From Candidatus Altimarinota bacterium (GTDB lineage: Bacteria > Patescibacteriota > Gracilibacteria > BD1-5 > UBA6164): a DNA stretch of 58,322 bases. The notes under the pieces were generated by a model. That model was not told where the DNA came from, made no database searches, and was given only the letters and a program-made list of their open reading frames with translations. The first letter of the stretch is position 1; each line of letters begins with the position of its first letter. The stretch covers positions 1 to 58,322 of the forward strand of contig JACFNZ010000006.1 in assembly GCA_019454605.1 (NCBI GenBank), in the 5' to 3' direction. Made by a program: the position numbers and the translations under genes. This document shows, piece by piece, positions 23,065-34,167 of this stretch.

Positions 23065-23091
23065 TTGACAAATAATATTTTTTTATATAAT
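23065..23091 (+). promoter_or_regulatory. Promoter of tRNA-Gln
   Basis: Consensus -35 TTGACA at 23065-23070 and -10 TATAAT at 23086-23091, 15-bp spacer. Confidence 0.75.
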
Positions 23092-23123
23092 TTAGCAGTC
23101 AATTAATTATTTTAATTAAGTAT

Positions 23124-23198
23124 TGGGATGTCGCCAAGTGGTAAGGCATCGGACTTTGACTCCGACATTCGTAGGTTCGATCCCTACCATCCCAGCCA
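23124..23198 (+). tRNA. tRNA-Gln(TTG)
   Basis: 75 nt with CCA encoded. The acceptor TGGGATG pairs with CATCCCA and the discriminator is G. The anticodon stem TCGGA/TCCGA encloses CTTTGAC with anticodon TTG. The U1-A72 pair fits glutamine identity. Confidence 0.96.
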
Positions 23199-23309
23199 AA
23201 GTAAATTAAAAAAGTTTTTATAAGATATAAAAAATAAGAAAAATTTGGGTTTTTATTTTTTAAATTTTATAAAATTTAAAAAATATTAATTATTAATTTT
23301 TTATTAAAT

Positions 23310-23621
23310 ATGTTAGCAGTTATTGAATTAGGTTGAAATCAATTTATCGTTAGAAAAGGTGATGTTATTGATGTAAAAAAATTAGCTAAAGAAGTAAATG
23401 ATACTTTATCAGTTGAGGCTATGTTAATTTCTGACGAAGAAGGAAAAGATGTAAAAGTTTGAGCTCCTTTATTAAATGGTTCTAAAGTAGAATTTAAAGT
23501 TTTAGAACAATTTAAAGATGAAAAAGTTAGAGTTTTTAAAATGAAAGCCAAAAAAAGATATGTTAGAAATATTTGATTTAGAGCAAGTATGACTAAATTA
23601 GAAGTATTAAATATAGCATAA
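23310..23621 (+). CDS. rplU: 50S ribosomal protein L21
   Basis: 103 aa, standard length. MLAVIELGGNQFIVRKGD, GAPLLNGSKVEFKVLEQ and MKAKKRYVRNIGFRASMTKL are typical L21 segments. It lies about 110 bases after tRNA-Gln and could share its promoter. L27 (rpmA), a usual neighbour, is not adjacent. Confidence 0.95.
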
Positions 23622-23624
23622 TAA

Positions 23625-23655
23625 AAAGGAGGTGGTTTTATACTACCTTTTTTTG
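23625..23655 (+). terminator. Terminator after rplU
   Basis: GGTGGT (23631-23636) pairs with ACTACC (23642-23647), followed by an eight-T tract. Confidence 0.65.
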
Positions 23656-23680
23656 ACTAATTTAATTTTTAAAAGAAATA

Positions 23681-24799
23681 ATGCGATCCAATATTAATTT
23701 AAAAGCAAAAATAGACAGACATTCAAGAATATTAAAAGAAAATTTATGAAATAAAAATAACTTTAGAAGTTTTTATCATAAAATTAATTATAATATTGTT
23801 TTTTTATTTGTAGTTTTTTTATTTCCTATATATCCTTTATTTTCATCATTTTTTTATGAAAATACTACTTATGATTTTTATAGATGAGATATAGATGAGA
23901 GCTCAATTATTGATTCATATACAAATACAGATGATAATTCTATAATAGTTTCAAATGATTCTTTTATATCAATAAATACATTAATGGATTGAGATAGAGA
24001 TGTAAGTTGATATAATGAAGTTATCAAATATGAAGTTAAACCTTGAGATAGTGTTGCGCTAATAGCCCAAAATTTTTCAGTAACTACAAATTCTATATTA
24101 TGGGCAAATAATTTTGATTCAAAAAAAATTTTACACCCAGGTGAAATAATAAAAATCCCTCCTGTTTCGGGGTTAATTCATAAAGTAACTTCTTGAGAAA
24201 CAATCTCTTCTCTTGCTAAAAAATATAAAGTAGATGAAGATAAAATTATTGCTCAAAATAATCTTTCTTGAGCCTCTTCAAGTATAAATATATGACAAGA
24301 GTTAATTATTCCTTGAGCTATAAAAGATATTCCAAAACCTGTTATTGTAGCAAATAAACCTATTGTTAAAAACAATAACACAAAAAATAATAATAATAAG
24401 CAATATTCATTTACATCTTGATGAAATTCTGAATTTATAAATACAAATTGAACTTATAAACTAGTAAAAAGAACTCCTCAATGGACTTTTTATTGGTGAA
24501 ATTGTACTTGGTTTGTAGCTCAATATAAAAATGTAGACTGGTCTTGAAATGCAAAAGATTGGCTTGCTAACGCAAGGAATAAATGACACGAAACTTGATC
24601 TACTCCTTGAGTTTGATCTATAGTAGTATTTCATTGAAAATGATACAATCCTATTTATTGACATGTTTGAATTGTTATTGACATAACATCAACTGATATA
24701 ATTGTAAAGGATATGAACTATCGTAGATTAAATGAAGTGACTACAAGAAAAGTTCCAAAAAATGATAGAGCAATAAAATGATATATATATGTTGATTAA
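23681..24799 (+). CDS. Cell-wall hydrolase with two LysM domains and a CHAP domain
   Basis: 372 aa. An N-terminal membrane helix (YNIVFLFVVFLFPIYPLF, about 45-62) is followed by an acidic linker, then LysM 1 (YEVKPGDSVALIAQNFSV), LysM 2 (HKVTSGETISSLAKKYKV), an Asn-rich linker and a CHAP domain with catalytic Cys in GNCTWFVAQY and His in IYGHVGIV. LysM binds glycan chains; CHAP is an amidase or endopeptidase that cuts peptidoglycan. A role in division or wall remodelling is likely. Confidence 0.9.
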
Positions 24800-24815
24800 G
24801 AAATAAGTTTTTTTA

Positions 24816-25022
24816 TTATTTAATTCAAACTTGTTTTTTAAAATCTAAAAATTTTTTATTATTAAAATCTCGTTTATTTTTATTTTCCTCTACTTGATAT
24901 ATAATTTCTAAAATCTTTAAAGATATTTCTTCTCATAACATACTAATAGGCATATTATAACTTTCAGCTATAGTATGCATAACATCATATGCAATTTCTA
25001 ATTTTTTATCTATTTCACTCAT
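24816..25022 (-). CDS. Small hypothetical protein, 68 aa
   Basis: MSEIDKKLEIAYDVMHTIAE, then SMLGEEISLKILEIIYQVEE and a basic tail. Predicted all-helical and cytosolic. No family recognised. Last gene of a three-gene minus-strand group that begins with the pilus ATPase, 23 bases after the secreted protein. Confidence 0.55.
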
Positions 25023-25045
25023 AATAAATTAGTTAATAATTAAAT

Positions 25046-25915
25046 TTATTTTTTCATAGCATTTGATATTTTATAAACTACTTGGTTTATAGGATTTAAA
25101 ACTTTATGTAGTTTTTCTCTAAATACATAAAAATCTTCTCTAAGTAACATCATTAAAAAATGAATTGGAAAATTATTTTCATACTCACTATAAGCATGGT
25201 ATGCTATTGGAAAAATTTTATAAGCATTAGATACTTCTGTATCTATATCACTTTTTATAGAAGTTATAATCCTTGATGCTTCTAACATAGAATACTCTTT
25301 AGTTTCTTTTGTTGTATTATTTAGATCTTTTTCGTCAATTCACAATGCATTTGCAGGATTTTTATAATAATTTTTTAAATATTCCATATAAAAACTATAA
25401 TCACAAGTTAGATATGTAGTTTGATTTAGTATAGATAATTTATTATAAATAGTTTCTTTATCAATATTTAAACATTTATTCTCTGATAATTTTTTATTAA
25501 TTTTTTGTAAATTTTCTTCTAATTTTTGGCTAAAGCTTGTTTTTACATTTTTATTTGTAGGAAGTTTTTTTAGTTTTAATAATGAATTCTTTTGAGCTCA
25601 AAGTATAGAGCATTTATATATATTATTCATATTACTTTTATATATATCAACTGTTTTTTTTATTCAAAATACTCAATTTCAAGATGATAAAAAAGAAGTT
25701 ATTTTATTTGTTTCATTTTCTTTATAACTTTCAATAGGTTTATAACTTTCTGTATTAAATACTTTTTTATTATCATTATAAACTTCACAAGTTTTTTCTA
25801 CTCTACATTTATATTTTTCAAATTCATCTTCTATAGTTTCACAGTCTTTTGCAAAAGATTTTAAAAAAAATATTTGTGATATTATAAATATAATTACTAA
25901 TTTATTTTTTCTCAT
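25046..25915 (-). CDS. Secreted Cys-containing protein next to the pilus ATPase
   Basis: 289 aa. Signal peptide MRKNKLVIIFIISQIFFL...SFA, then a mature part with Cys residues in CETIEDEFEKYKCRVEKTC and again in CSILGAQ, KCLNIDK and LTCDYS. Mostly helical, with a conserved-looking C-terminal region (AYKIFPIAYHAYSEYENNFP; FPIHFLMMLLREDF). No family recognised. It starts 13 bases after the GspE/PilB gene, which suggests a pilus or secretion role in the envelope. Confidence 0.65.
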
Positions 25916-25928
25916 CTTATTTTTTAAA

Positions 25929-27227
25929 TTAAATAATTTTTAATACTTCTTGAATTGTTGTAAATCATTTTAAAGATTTTAAAATACCATCTTCTTTCAT
26001 AGTTATCATATCAAGCTTTCTTCAAGTAGATATGATTTCTTGGGCAGATGCTCCACTTCTTATTAATTCTCTAATCTCATCATTTAACGAAAGTATTTCA
26101 TAAATTCAAATTCTTCATTTATATCAGCTATTATTGCATTTCTCACATCAAAGTCAAGTAAAAAGTTTTATATTATCTGCTGGTAGAGAATTCATTCAAA
26201 TTTCTTTCATCATATGTTTTATTATTTGAGTTTCTTCTTTTGATTTTTTTGTTTCTACTTTACAATTTTCACATATTTTTCTAACAAGCCTTTGAGCTAT
26301 TATTGTATCAAGTGCTGAAGCTAAAATATAAGGCTTTAATCACATATTTATAATTCTATCTAGTGTATCTCAAGCACTTTTTGTATGCAAAGTTGATAAA
26401 ACAAGGTGTCATGTAAGTGATGCTTGAGTTGCAATATCTAAATTTTCTGCATCTCTTATTTCTCACATCATTATTATATCTGGATCTTGTCTAAGTAAAG
26501 CTTTTAATCACATAGAAAAATTATATCAATTTTTTTCATTTACTTCTGATTGAATTACTCAAGGCAATTCATACTCTATGGGGTCCTCAAGTGTAATAAT
26601 TTTTCTATCCCTTGAGTTTAGTTTTGATAATATTGTATAAAGTGTTGTTGTTTTACCTGAACCTGTTGGTCAAGTAACTAAAATAAGTCAATTTTTTTTA
26701 GAAATAGCTTTTTCAAGCATTCTTTTTGTAGTCCAAAAAAATCAAAGCTCATCAAAATCAATAATTGCTTTTTTAGCATCAAGTAATCTACAAACAGCAT
26801 TTTCTCAATAAGGAGTTGGAAGAGTTGAAACTCTTACATCTATTTTTTTATCTCATAAATCAACTGAATGTTTTCAATCTTGAGGAATATTTGTAATATT
26901 TAGCTTTAAATTAGATGAATGTTTTATTTTCTCAAGCAATAATTTATAATATTTTTTTTCTAAAGCAAAAATATCAACCAAAACTCAATCTATTCTAAAT
27001 CTAACTATAATATCTTCTACTCTATGGTCATAATGAATATCTGAGGCTCATAAATTTATAGCTCAAAGAGTTATAGTTTTTAGAGTATTTTCACTATCTT
27101 GTCTTTGAATAAATCATTTTACTATATTTTCTAAATCTGCAAATTTTGAAGAATTATATTCTTTTTTTTCTTCATTATTTAAAATAATTTCTTTTAATTC
27201 TTCATTATTTATTGAATTGTCTTGCAT
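25929..27227 (-). CDS. Type II secretion / type IV pilus assembly ATPase (GspE/PilB)
   Basis: 432 aa, lacking the far N-terminal domain of full PilB (about 560 aa). Present: [34 protein letters not shown], Walker [17 protein letters not shown], Asp box and Walker B PDIIMMGEIRDAE, and the His box [13 protein letters not shown] region. The zinc tetracysteine is complete: ICENC and later GCEKCNNSGYKGRIG. The hexamer powers pilus extension or secretion. It is divergent from a pilin-like gene. Confidence 0.9.
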
Positions 27228-27278
27228 TTTTTATATAATTAAAAATATTTAAAAAATTATATCATAATTACTTTGAAA

Positions 27279-27752
27279 ATGCAAAAAAATATTAAATGAT
27301 CTATTTTAATTTGGAGTGTTTTTTTAATATGATTTTTATCTTTTTCTTTTTTATATATTAGCCTAAAAATTCAAAATCAATTAACAAAAAATTCTCAAGT
27401 TCAAGAAACTAGTCATAAAAACAAAATAATTATACCAAATGAGTTTTTGTTAAAAAAAGATGAAGAAATAAAGTTTAACTTTTTAGAAAATAATTCATGA
27501 AGTTTAGAAATACTTTATTGAGGCCCTATAGAATATAATAGTTGATATTTACTTCCTGACCAAGAGATTTTTCTAAACAACTTATCTTGAGATTTTTTTA
27601 TAAAAAATATTGCTTGATTGACTAAGATAAAATTTAATTTATCTACAAATAGTTGAGTGACATATCCTTATATTATAGAAAAAAAATATACTAATATATG
27701 ATGAGTTGATTTTTTAGAAAGTAGTCAATTTATTTATAATTTCAAAAATTAA
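27279..27752 (+). CDS. Pilin-like or PilX-like single-pass protein, 157 aa
   Basis: A short charged N-terminus MQKNIKGSILIWSVFLIG leads into one long hydrophobic helix (about 7-32), then an exported domain with beta-rich segments (SGSLEILYGGPIEYNSGYLL; GVTYPYIIEKKY). This shape resembles minor pilins or PilX-type proteins, and the gene is divergent from the pilus ATPase, 51 bases away. No Gly-Phe-Thr prepilin cleavage motif is obvious, so the assignment is tentative. Confidence 0.5.
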
Positions 27753-27760
27753 TTGACTTT

Positions 27761-27796
27761 AGTAATAATTTATTTATAAATAAATTATTACTTTTT
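27761..27796. terminator. Perfect 16-bp inverted repeat terminator
   Basis: Arms 27761-27776 and 27777-27792 followed by TTTT. It separates the pilin-like gene from the AAA+ gene. Confidence 0.7.
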
Positions 27797-27808
27797 AATT
27801 AATATCTT

Positions 27809-29656
27809 ATGACTTCATTAGGTAGATTAAATCAAATAAAAGAAATCCAATCTAATTTTGATGATAGAGCTTCTTTAGAGGCATCAATTATTGATTTGAA
27901 TATAAAAACAACAAAAGAAAATAAAGAGATTATAAATATAATTGAAAAATATATTGAAAATTTTATAAAAAGTGATGATTTTTCTCTTGATTATATACTT
28001 GATTTATTAAAAAAATTAAAAGCATATAAATGATACCAATTTCAAACAGATATTTCACTAAATAAAATGTTATTTACATTAATTTATTCTCTTGTTTTAT
28101 TACCAAATTATTTAAAAACTGAAAAAGAAGTTGAAAACTATAATGAACTAAAAAAAATTATTGATGGTTATTTAATTAATTTTAATAAAGAAATTAATTT
28201 ATTACAAGAAAATAGGTTTCATTTAGAAATATGAAATACTTTCCGATTAAGAAAAGAAATTGATGAAAATATTGAACTTTGAGAAGAATATCCAATAGAT
28301 ACAAGAGTTTTTGAAATTTGAGAATGATTTTGAAATAATATATTTTGTATAAATGAAGAAAATTGATTATTTTGCTTTAAAATTCCTATAAATATTGATT
28401 TAAAAAATAAAAAATTAAAAAGAAAAATTAATGATAAGATTTTATTAAATATTTTAAGTAAATTAAAAGAAAAAGCTTTAACTCAAATAAATACTAATTG
28501 ATTAAATATTTCATTAGTAAAAGAAGTTGACTCTTCTCAAGTTTATTGAGAAGATAATAACAATTATTTAACCTTGAACATATCTAAAAAGAAAAATGTT
28601 GAAAACTTTCAAGATATAGTATCATATCTAAATGATTTAATTAAAATAAATAATTTTTTTATAAATGAACTAGCAATAGAGTTTTGACTTGAAATAGATA
28701 AAAAAATAAATTTTTTCTCAAGTTGAGAAACTATAAATATAACTATTAATAAAAAAGATAAAATTAATTCAGATAATCAATATAGTGAAAATGAAGAAAA
28801 AAATATTGATTTTAAACAATTTCAAATTCCTCAAAATAAAAAACTCTCTTTATCTGATATTTGATGATTAAGTGAAGCAAAAAAAGAAATTGAAACTATT
28901 ATAAAATTAATTAAAAATAAAGATACTGTAAATAACTGGTGAGCAAAAACAACAAAATGAATTATATTTGAATGACCAACTTGAACTTGAAAAACTCTAC
29001 TTGCTAAAGTAATTGCAGGTGAAATAGATGCTGATATTTATAATATAAAATTAACTGATATTTTATCTGGAGCATATTTAAATGAATGAGCAAATAATAT
29101 TAAAAATTTATTTACTTTTTTAAGAAGTAAATCTAAAAAAGATGATAAAAAAATAATTGTTATATTAGATGAACTAGATGCTTTATTTTGAAAAAGGTGA
29201 AGTTGAGATTTACATCAAGAAGATAAAAAAATAGTTAATACTTTTTTATCCGAAATGTCTTGAATGGAAGATTTGGAAAATATAATTTTCATATGAACAA
29301 CTAATTTAATTGAAAGTATTGATAGTGCTATAATTCGTTCTTGAAGGATGGAAACAAAAATACATGTTGGGCTTCCAAATTTAAAAGATAAAATTGAGAT
29401 TTATAAAATTCATATAAATAAATTACCTCCTAAAGCAAAAGAGGCTTTTAATAAAGTAAATTTAGAAGAAGTAGCTAAACTTTGAGAAAATATATCTTGA
29501 GCAGATATTGAAAGTATAATAAATAAAATAGTTACAAAAAAAGCTATGGAAGAAATAGATACTAACTCTATATCTGATATATCAATAGAAGATTTTAAAG
29601 TAATTATAAATTGACTAAAAAGTAGTGACAAAAAGAAAACTATTTGATTTTTATAA
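27809..29656 (+). CDS. AAA+ ATPase (FtsH/CDC48-type core) ending in an IGF-like tail
   Basis: 615 aa. The N-terminal ~360 residues are helical and unrecognised. The classic AAA core follows: SDIGGLSEAKKEIETI, Walker A FEGPTGTGKTLLAKVI, Walker B IVILDELDALFGKRG, a second region of homology around FIGTTNLIESIDSAIIRSGR, and GADIESIINKI in the lid. There is no zinc-protease domain, unlike FtsH. The extreme C-terminus is KKKTIGFL, and clpP starts 74 bases downstream. ClpX and ClpA dock to ClpP through an [LIV]-G-[FL] tripeptide, so this protein may be a ClpP unfoldase. That link is inference. Confidence 0.85.
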
Positions 29657-29673
29657 TAAAAAAATAAAAAAAT

Positions 29674-29700
29674 TTGATAGTATTTATTTTTAACTATAAT
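29674..29700 (+). promoter_or_regulatory. Promoter of clpP
   Basis: -35 TTGATA at 29674-29679, -10 TATAAT at 29695-29700, 15-bp spacer, 30 bases before the clpP ATG. Confidence 0.65.
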
Positions 29701-29730
29701 TTAGTAAATTTAATTATTTATTAAAAAATT

Positions 29731-30330
29731 ATGATAAAAAATACATTAATTCCAACTGTTATAGATAAAGTTCCAGGTTGAGAAAGAGCTTATGATATTT
29801 ACTCAAGACTTCTTGAAGATAGAATAATATTTTTATGAGAAGCTATTGATTCACATGTTGCAAATACTATTGTAGCACAATTGTTATTTTTAGAAAAACA
29901 AGATCCTAAAGCTCCTATCACTATTTATATAAACTCTCCTGGATGACATGTAACTGCTTGACTTGCAATATATGATGTTATGCAATATGTAAAATGTGAC
30001 ATAATTACAGTATGTATATGACTTGCTGCTTCTATGTGAAGTATAATTCTAGCTTGATGAACTAAAGGAAAAAGATATTCTTTACCTAATTCTGAAATAA
30101 TGATCCATCAACCATTATGATGAGCAGAAGGACAAGCAAAAGATATAAAAATTGCAGCTGAGAATATTATTGAAACTTGAAATTTACTTTATTCTATTTT
30201 AGCAAAACATACTTGAAAAGATATAAAACAAGTAGAGCTTGATTGTGATAGAGATAATTATATGAGACCTGAAGAAGCTTTAAAATATGGACTTATTGAT
30301 AAAATAATTGTTAATAAAAAAGATTTATAA
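29731..30330 (+). CDS. clpP: ATP-dependent Clp protease proteolytic subunit
   Basis: 199 aa serine protease forming a double heptamer. [20 protein letters not shown] at the N-terminus, nucleophile Ser in GLAASMGSIIL, catalytic His in [10 protein letters not shown], and Asp in the [11 protein letters not shown] region are all present. TGA must be Gly at several invariant positions, which makes this gene the clearest proof of code 25 in the window. It lies between an AAA+ ATPase gene and a terminator; no clpX is nearby. Confidence 0.97.
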
Positions 30331-30331
30331 T

Positions 30332-30364
30332 AAAAAAAATGGATTTTAAAAATCCATTTTTTTT
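30332..30364. terminator. Bidirectional terminator clpP / glutaredoxin
   Basis: Arms AAAAAAAATGGATTTT and AAAATCCATTTTTTTT with A- and T-rich flanks. The glutaredoxin stop lies inside it. Confidence 0.8.
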
Positions 30365-30615
30365 AAAACCTCATCTAATTTACCACTATTTTTTAATTTT
30401 TCTAAATCAGTATATCATCCTATCAAATTCTCTTTTTTAACTTCTCAAACAAATATTTGAGGTAAAGTTCTAAGTCAAGACATATTTGCAAGTTTTATAA
30501 TTTCATCTTGTTTTCAAGATAAATCAACTTCTATAAATTCTAGTTTTAAATTTTCAAGCAATATTTTTGCTTTATGACAATAAGAACAAGTATCTTTTGA
30601 GTAAATTGTTATCAT
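30346..30615 (-). CDS. Glutaredoxin-like protein
   Basis: 89 aa thioredoxin-fold oxidoreductase. MITIYSKDTCSYCHKAK has the CxxC (CSYC) active site, then TLPQIFVGEVKKENLIGGY with the cis-Pro and the Gly-Gly glutathione-side loop. It follows the dUTPase-ferredoxin gene by 2 bases on the same strand, so the two redox-linked genes are probably co-expressed. Confidence 0.9.
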
Positions 30616-30617
30616 TT

Positions 30618-31382
30618 TTAATAAAAAGTTTGTAAAATAATCTCTCTATTTGGGTCATGCTCTAAAACTTCTTTATTAAGTCATCAAACACAAGTTAAAA
30701 TTTCTTCTTCTGCTAGAGGTAATCCTGGCTCCATAAGTAAATCTTTTTTTAAAGCCTCTCCCCCTGTTTCTATGGTACACATACAAGCTCAACAAATTCC
30801 ATTTGAACAAGCATAAGGGATATCAATTCAAGCATCTTGAATTTGTCTTAGTAAATTTTCTCAAACTCTAACATCTATCTCTTTTAAAAATACTCAAGAA
30901 CTATCTTTTATAGTTATTTTTTTTGTTTTAATTTCTTGTTTTGTAGTTAAATTTTCTTTAGTTCAAGTTGTTCAAAATCCTCCTCTGTCTTTATTTCACA
31001 TACTTTCTACTACTTCAAAATCAGCTTTTTCAATTTTAACAAGAAGTCCTTGTCATATACGAGTTCCATCTTCAATTATTTGTCTTTGTCATGACATATT
31101 CATATATGGGAATTTTATAGTATCATTATCTCAAGCATAGTCTCGGTCAATAATTCAAACAGAATTTACTTGTATAAGTCAATGTTTTTTATATGTTGAG
31201 CTTCTTGGAACTATTTGTAAAACGTGTCACACTGGCACTTCAACAACTGTTCAAGTTTCAACGAGTTTAAACTCTCCGGGTTCAAAAATATGTTCTCAAA
31301 CACATTTAAAGTCAAATCAACAAGCTCAAGGAGTTTCATAAAAAAGAGGCTCATTATCTGGTGTTTTAATTCTTACTTTCAT
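30618..31382 (-). CDS. dUTPase fused to a C-terminal [2Fe-2S] ferredoxin domain
   Basis: 254 aa in one unbroken frame, checked codon by codon. Residues 1 to ~150 are a trimeric dUTPase: TPGACGFDF (motif 1), VPRSSTYKKHGLI (2), NSVGIIDRDYAGD (3), DGTRIGQGLL (4) and NKDRGGFGTTG (5). Residues ~165-254 are a plant-type ferredoxin with YACSNGICGACMCTIETGG and a fourth Cys in EEILTCVGG. The dUTPase hydrolyses dUTP to dUMP. Why it carries an iron-sulfur cluster is unknown. Flanked by metG upstream and glutaredoxin downstream. Confidence 0.9.
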
Positions 31383-31400
31383 TTTTTTATTTTTTAAATA

Positions 31401-32978
31401 TTAAACTTCAAATCTATCATATAAATTAGATCCTTTTTCTAAAATATTAAAAGTTTCTTGTTTATTTTGTAAATTTATTAATCATCAATTTTCTAAAACT
31501 TCTTTATAATCATTCAGTCAAAACTTTTTAAACATTTCTTCCATTTTTTCTGGGAAAAATGGAAATAAAATAAGTCAAACTTGTCTTAATCATTCAGCAA
31601 TAGTGTATAAAATTTCTTTAGTTTCTTCTAATTTTGTTTCATCTTTTATAGTTTGCCAAGGTTCTTTTTTGGTAGTGAAATCATTGAGTTTATCAAGAAA
31701 TTTAAAACTATCATCTAAAACTTGTTTTAAGTTATAATTTTTAAAATTATTATTTGAATCTTTAGTTAATTTTTTAATATCTAAAAATGATACATCTCAA
31801 CTTTTTAATTTTCATCAAATTTTCAAACTTAAAACAACGACTCTATTTACTAAATTTCATAAATTATTTGCAAGTTTTGCATTGTATTGATTTATTGCAT
31901 CTTTTGTGTTAAAATCCCCATCTTGCCCGATATTTATTGAACTCATCATATACAAGGTAAGGAGATCTTTACTATATTTTTCACAAAATTCTACTGGGTC
32001 AATAGCATTTCAAAGAGATTTTGAAATCTTTTGTCAATCAAGAGTAAAATAACCTGTTGTTAGAATTTGTTTTGGCATTTCATATCAAGCTGATTTTAAC
32101 ATTGCTGGCCAAAATACTGCATGAAATCTAATAATATCTTTTGCTACTACATGTAAATTTGCTGGCCAAAACATCATATCATCTCCCCCATTATCTGGAT
32201 ATTTACATAAAGTAATATAATTAAATAAAGCATCAAACCAAACATAAGTAACTTGAGTTTCATCAAAAGGAAGTTTTATACCAAAGGTATTTGATTGTCT
32301 TGAAATTGAAAAATCTTCAAGTCATCTCTCTACAAAGGCAATAACTTCATTAAATCTGTTTTGAGGAACTACAAAATCTGGATTATTTTTATAAAAATCT
32401 TGCAAATATTTTTGGTATTTTGAAAGTCTAAAAAACCAATTTTTTTCTTTAATAATTTGAGGTTCCTTCAAATGATCTGGACAAACTTTTATGATATTTT
32501 CACTCATTTTTACTTTTGGAGAAAATTCAAAAGTTTCATTTGTAGTTTTGTTTAAACAAACAAGATCTTCATCTTTTTTAAATCCCTCACATCCTACACA
32601 ATACATTCATTCATAAACTCACTCATAAATATCTCAAGTGTCAAAGCATTTTTGTAAAACTTCTCTCACCAAATCGTGATGTCTTTTTTCAGTTGTTCTA
32701 ATAAAATCAGTATATCATATACCAAGTCAATCCCAAACATTTTTATGTTTTGAAGCCATCATATCAAGATATTGCATAATTTCCATTCAAGCTTCATTTG
32801 CTTTATCAAGTGCCTTTTGACTATTTTCATCAACTCAAGTTGCAAATTTTACTTTATCTCAAGAGATTTTATGATAAGTAGTTAATATATCACAAATCAA
32901 AGAAGTATAAGCATGTCATATATGTGGGATTCAATTTGTATAGTAAATTGGGGTTGTAGTGTAAAAAGTATTTTTCAT
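31401..32978 (-). CDS. metG: Methionyl-tRNA synthetase
   Basis: 525 aa class I synthetase without the C-terminal tRNA-binding extension of longer forms. YTTTPIYYTNGIPHIGHAYT holds the HIGH motif; the zinc-knuckle insertion has MYCVGCEGFKKDEDL; KMSKS appears as GQKISKSLGN. The start ATG at 32978 gives MKNTFYTTTP. The dUTPase-ferredoxin gene follows 18 bases after the stop. Confidence 0.95.
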
Positions 32979-33115
32979 TTATTAATTTTTAGTAATCTTT
33001 TAATTATAATATTTTTTTTTTACTAAAAATCAATATTACATATAAAAATTATTGTAAATAATAAAAAAATATGCTAAACTTATAAATATATTAATATAAT
33101 AATAATTCAACACGT

Positions 33116-34126
33116 ATGGAAACCCAAAGTTGTAATATTCAAAATGATTCTCAAAAATTAAGTAATTTAATAAATAAGATATCTTCTGACAATAAAATTA
33201 ATTGAGCTGATAAACAAGAATTAAATGAGCTTATAGAAAATTATGAAAATGAAAAAACCCAATGTTTACAAGAAACAAAAAATTCATTAAAAGATTTATT
33301 AAAAAAATCACTTGAAAATTGATTTTTAGTTAAAAATAAAAATGATTTTTTTGTTTTAAAACAAATGTTAAAAATTATTTGAAATAATTCAAATTTATGA
33401 GAGTTTGATAGAGCACAAACAAATCATGTAATTTGGTTAAAAAATGATGAGTTATTCCTATGAAAAAACAATATTTCAAATATTGATTTTTTATGAACAA
33501 GTTATTTGAGAAAATTTAATAACTGAATTTGGGAAGATATTTCTTTAGATATAGAATTTCAATTAAATAAAAATTCATTTAAGAAAGAAGATATTTGATT
33601 TATAGAAAATCATCAAATAAAATGAACTTCAAATAATCAAGAAGCTATTTTACCTTTAAAAGAGTTAGAAAAAATAGAAATTGCAAATAATACTAGTGTT
33701 AAAAAAGTAATTATAAAAAATACTAAAAAGAAAGAAATAACTCAAACTACTGATCTCATACAACCTACTCAAAAAATAGATGATAATAATACAAATGAAG
33801 ATAAAAAAATAACTATTGATATATCTTCTTGAATAACAATAGGAAATAAAGAACAATATGATAGAATTAAAAAATCTTTTAAACTTCCTGATTGGGAAAA
33901 ACTCCCTGATGAAATAAGAAATAAAACTAGCTCTCAAGTATTAACTTTAGCAGAAGATAAAGAAAAACAAGTAATTGACTTATACTTTTGAGAAAAAAGA
34001 ATTAATGATAATTGACAAGAATATGTAATGAAATACTGAAAAATAATAAATTGAGAGTTTGAAAAATCTTCTTTTTTTGAAAGAAATTTTTCTTGGGATA
34101 ACTTAGAAAATAATGTAAAAATTTAA
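33116..34126 (+). CDS. Hypothetical protein, 336 aa
   Basis: No family recognised. Soluble, without signal peptide or membrane segment. An N-terminal helical part contains SSDNKINGADKQELNELI, loosely like an EF-hand or dockerin loop, then a middle region with GIWEDISLDIEFQLN and a long Lys/Thr/Asn linker (about 200-245). The C-terminal part ends with short charged helices (FSWDNLENNVKI). It is the last chromosomal gene before tRNA-Phe and the integrated island. Confidence 0.65.
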
Positions 34127-34140
34127 TTTTTAAAAAAAAT

Positions 34141-34167
34141 TTGCAAAAAGATTTTTTTACATATAAT
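34141..34167 (+). promoter_or_regulatory. Promoter of tRNA-Phe
   Basis: -35 TTGCAA at 34141-34146 and -10 TATAAT at 34162-34167, 15-bp spacer; near-identical to the promoter at 18717. Confidence 0.75.

Noticed and set aside
33150-33240. Calcium-binding EF-hand/dockerin in the 336-aa protein
   Set aside because: Only one loose loop (DNKINGAD) with missing ligands; not enough for an assignment.
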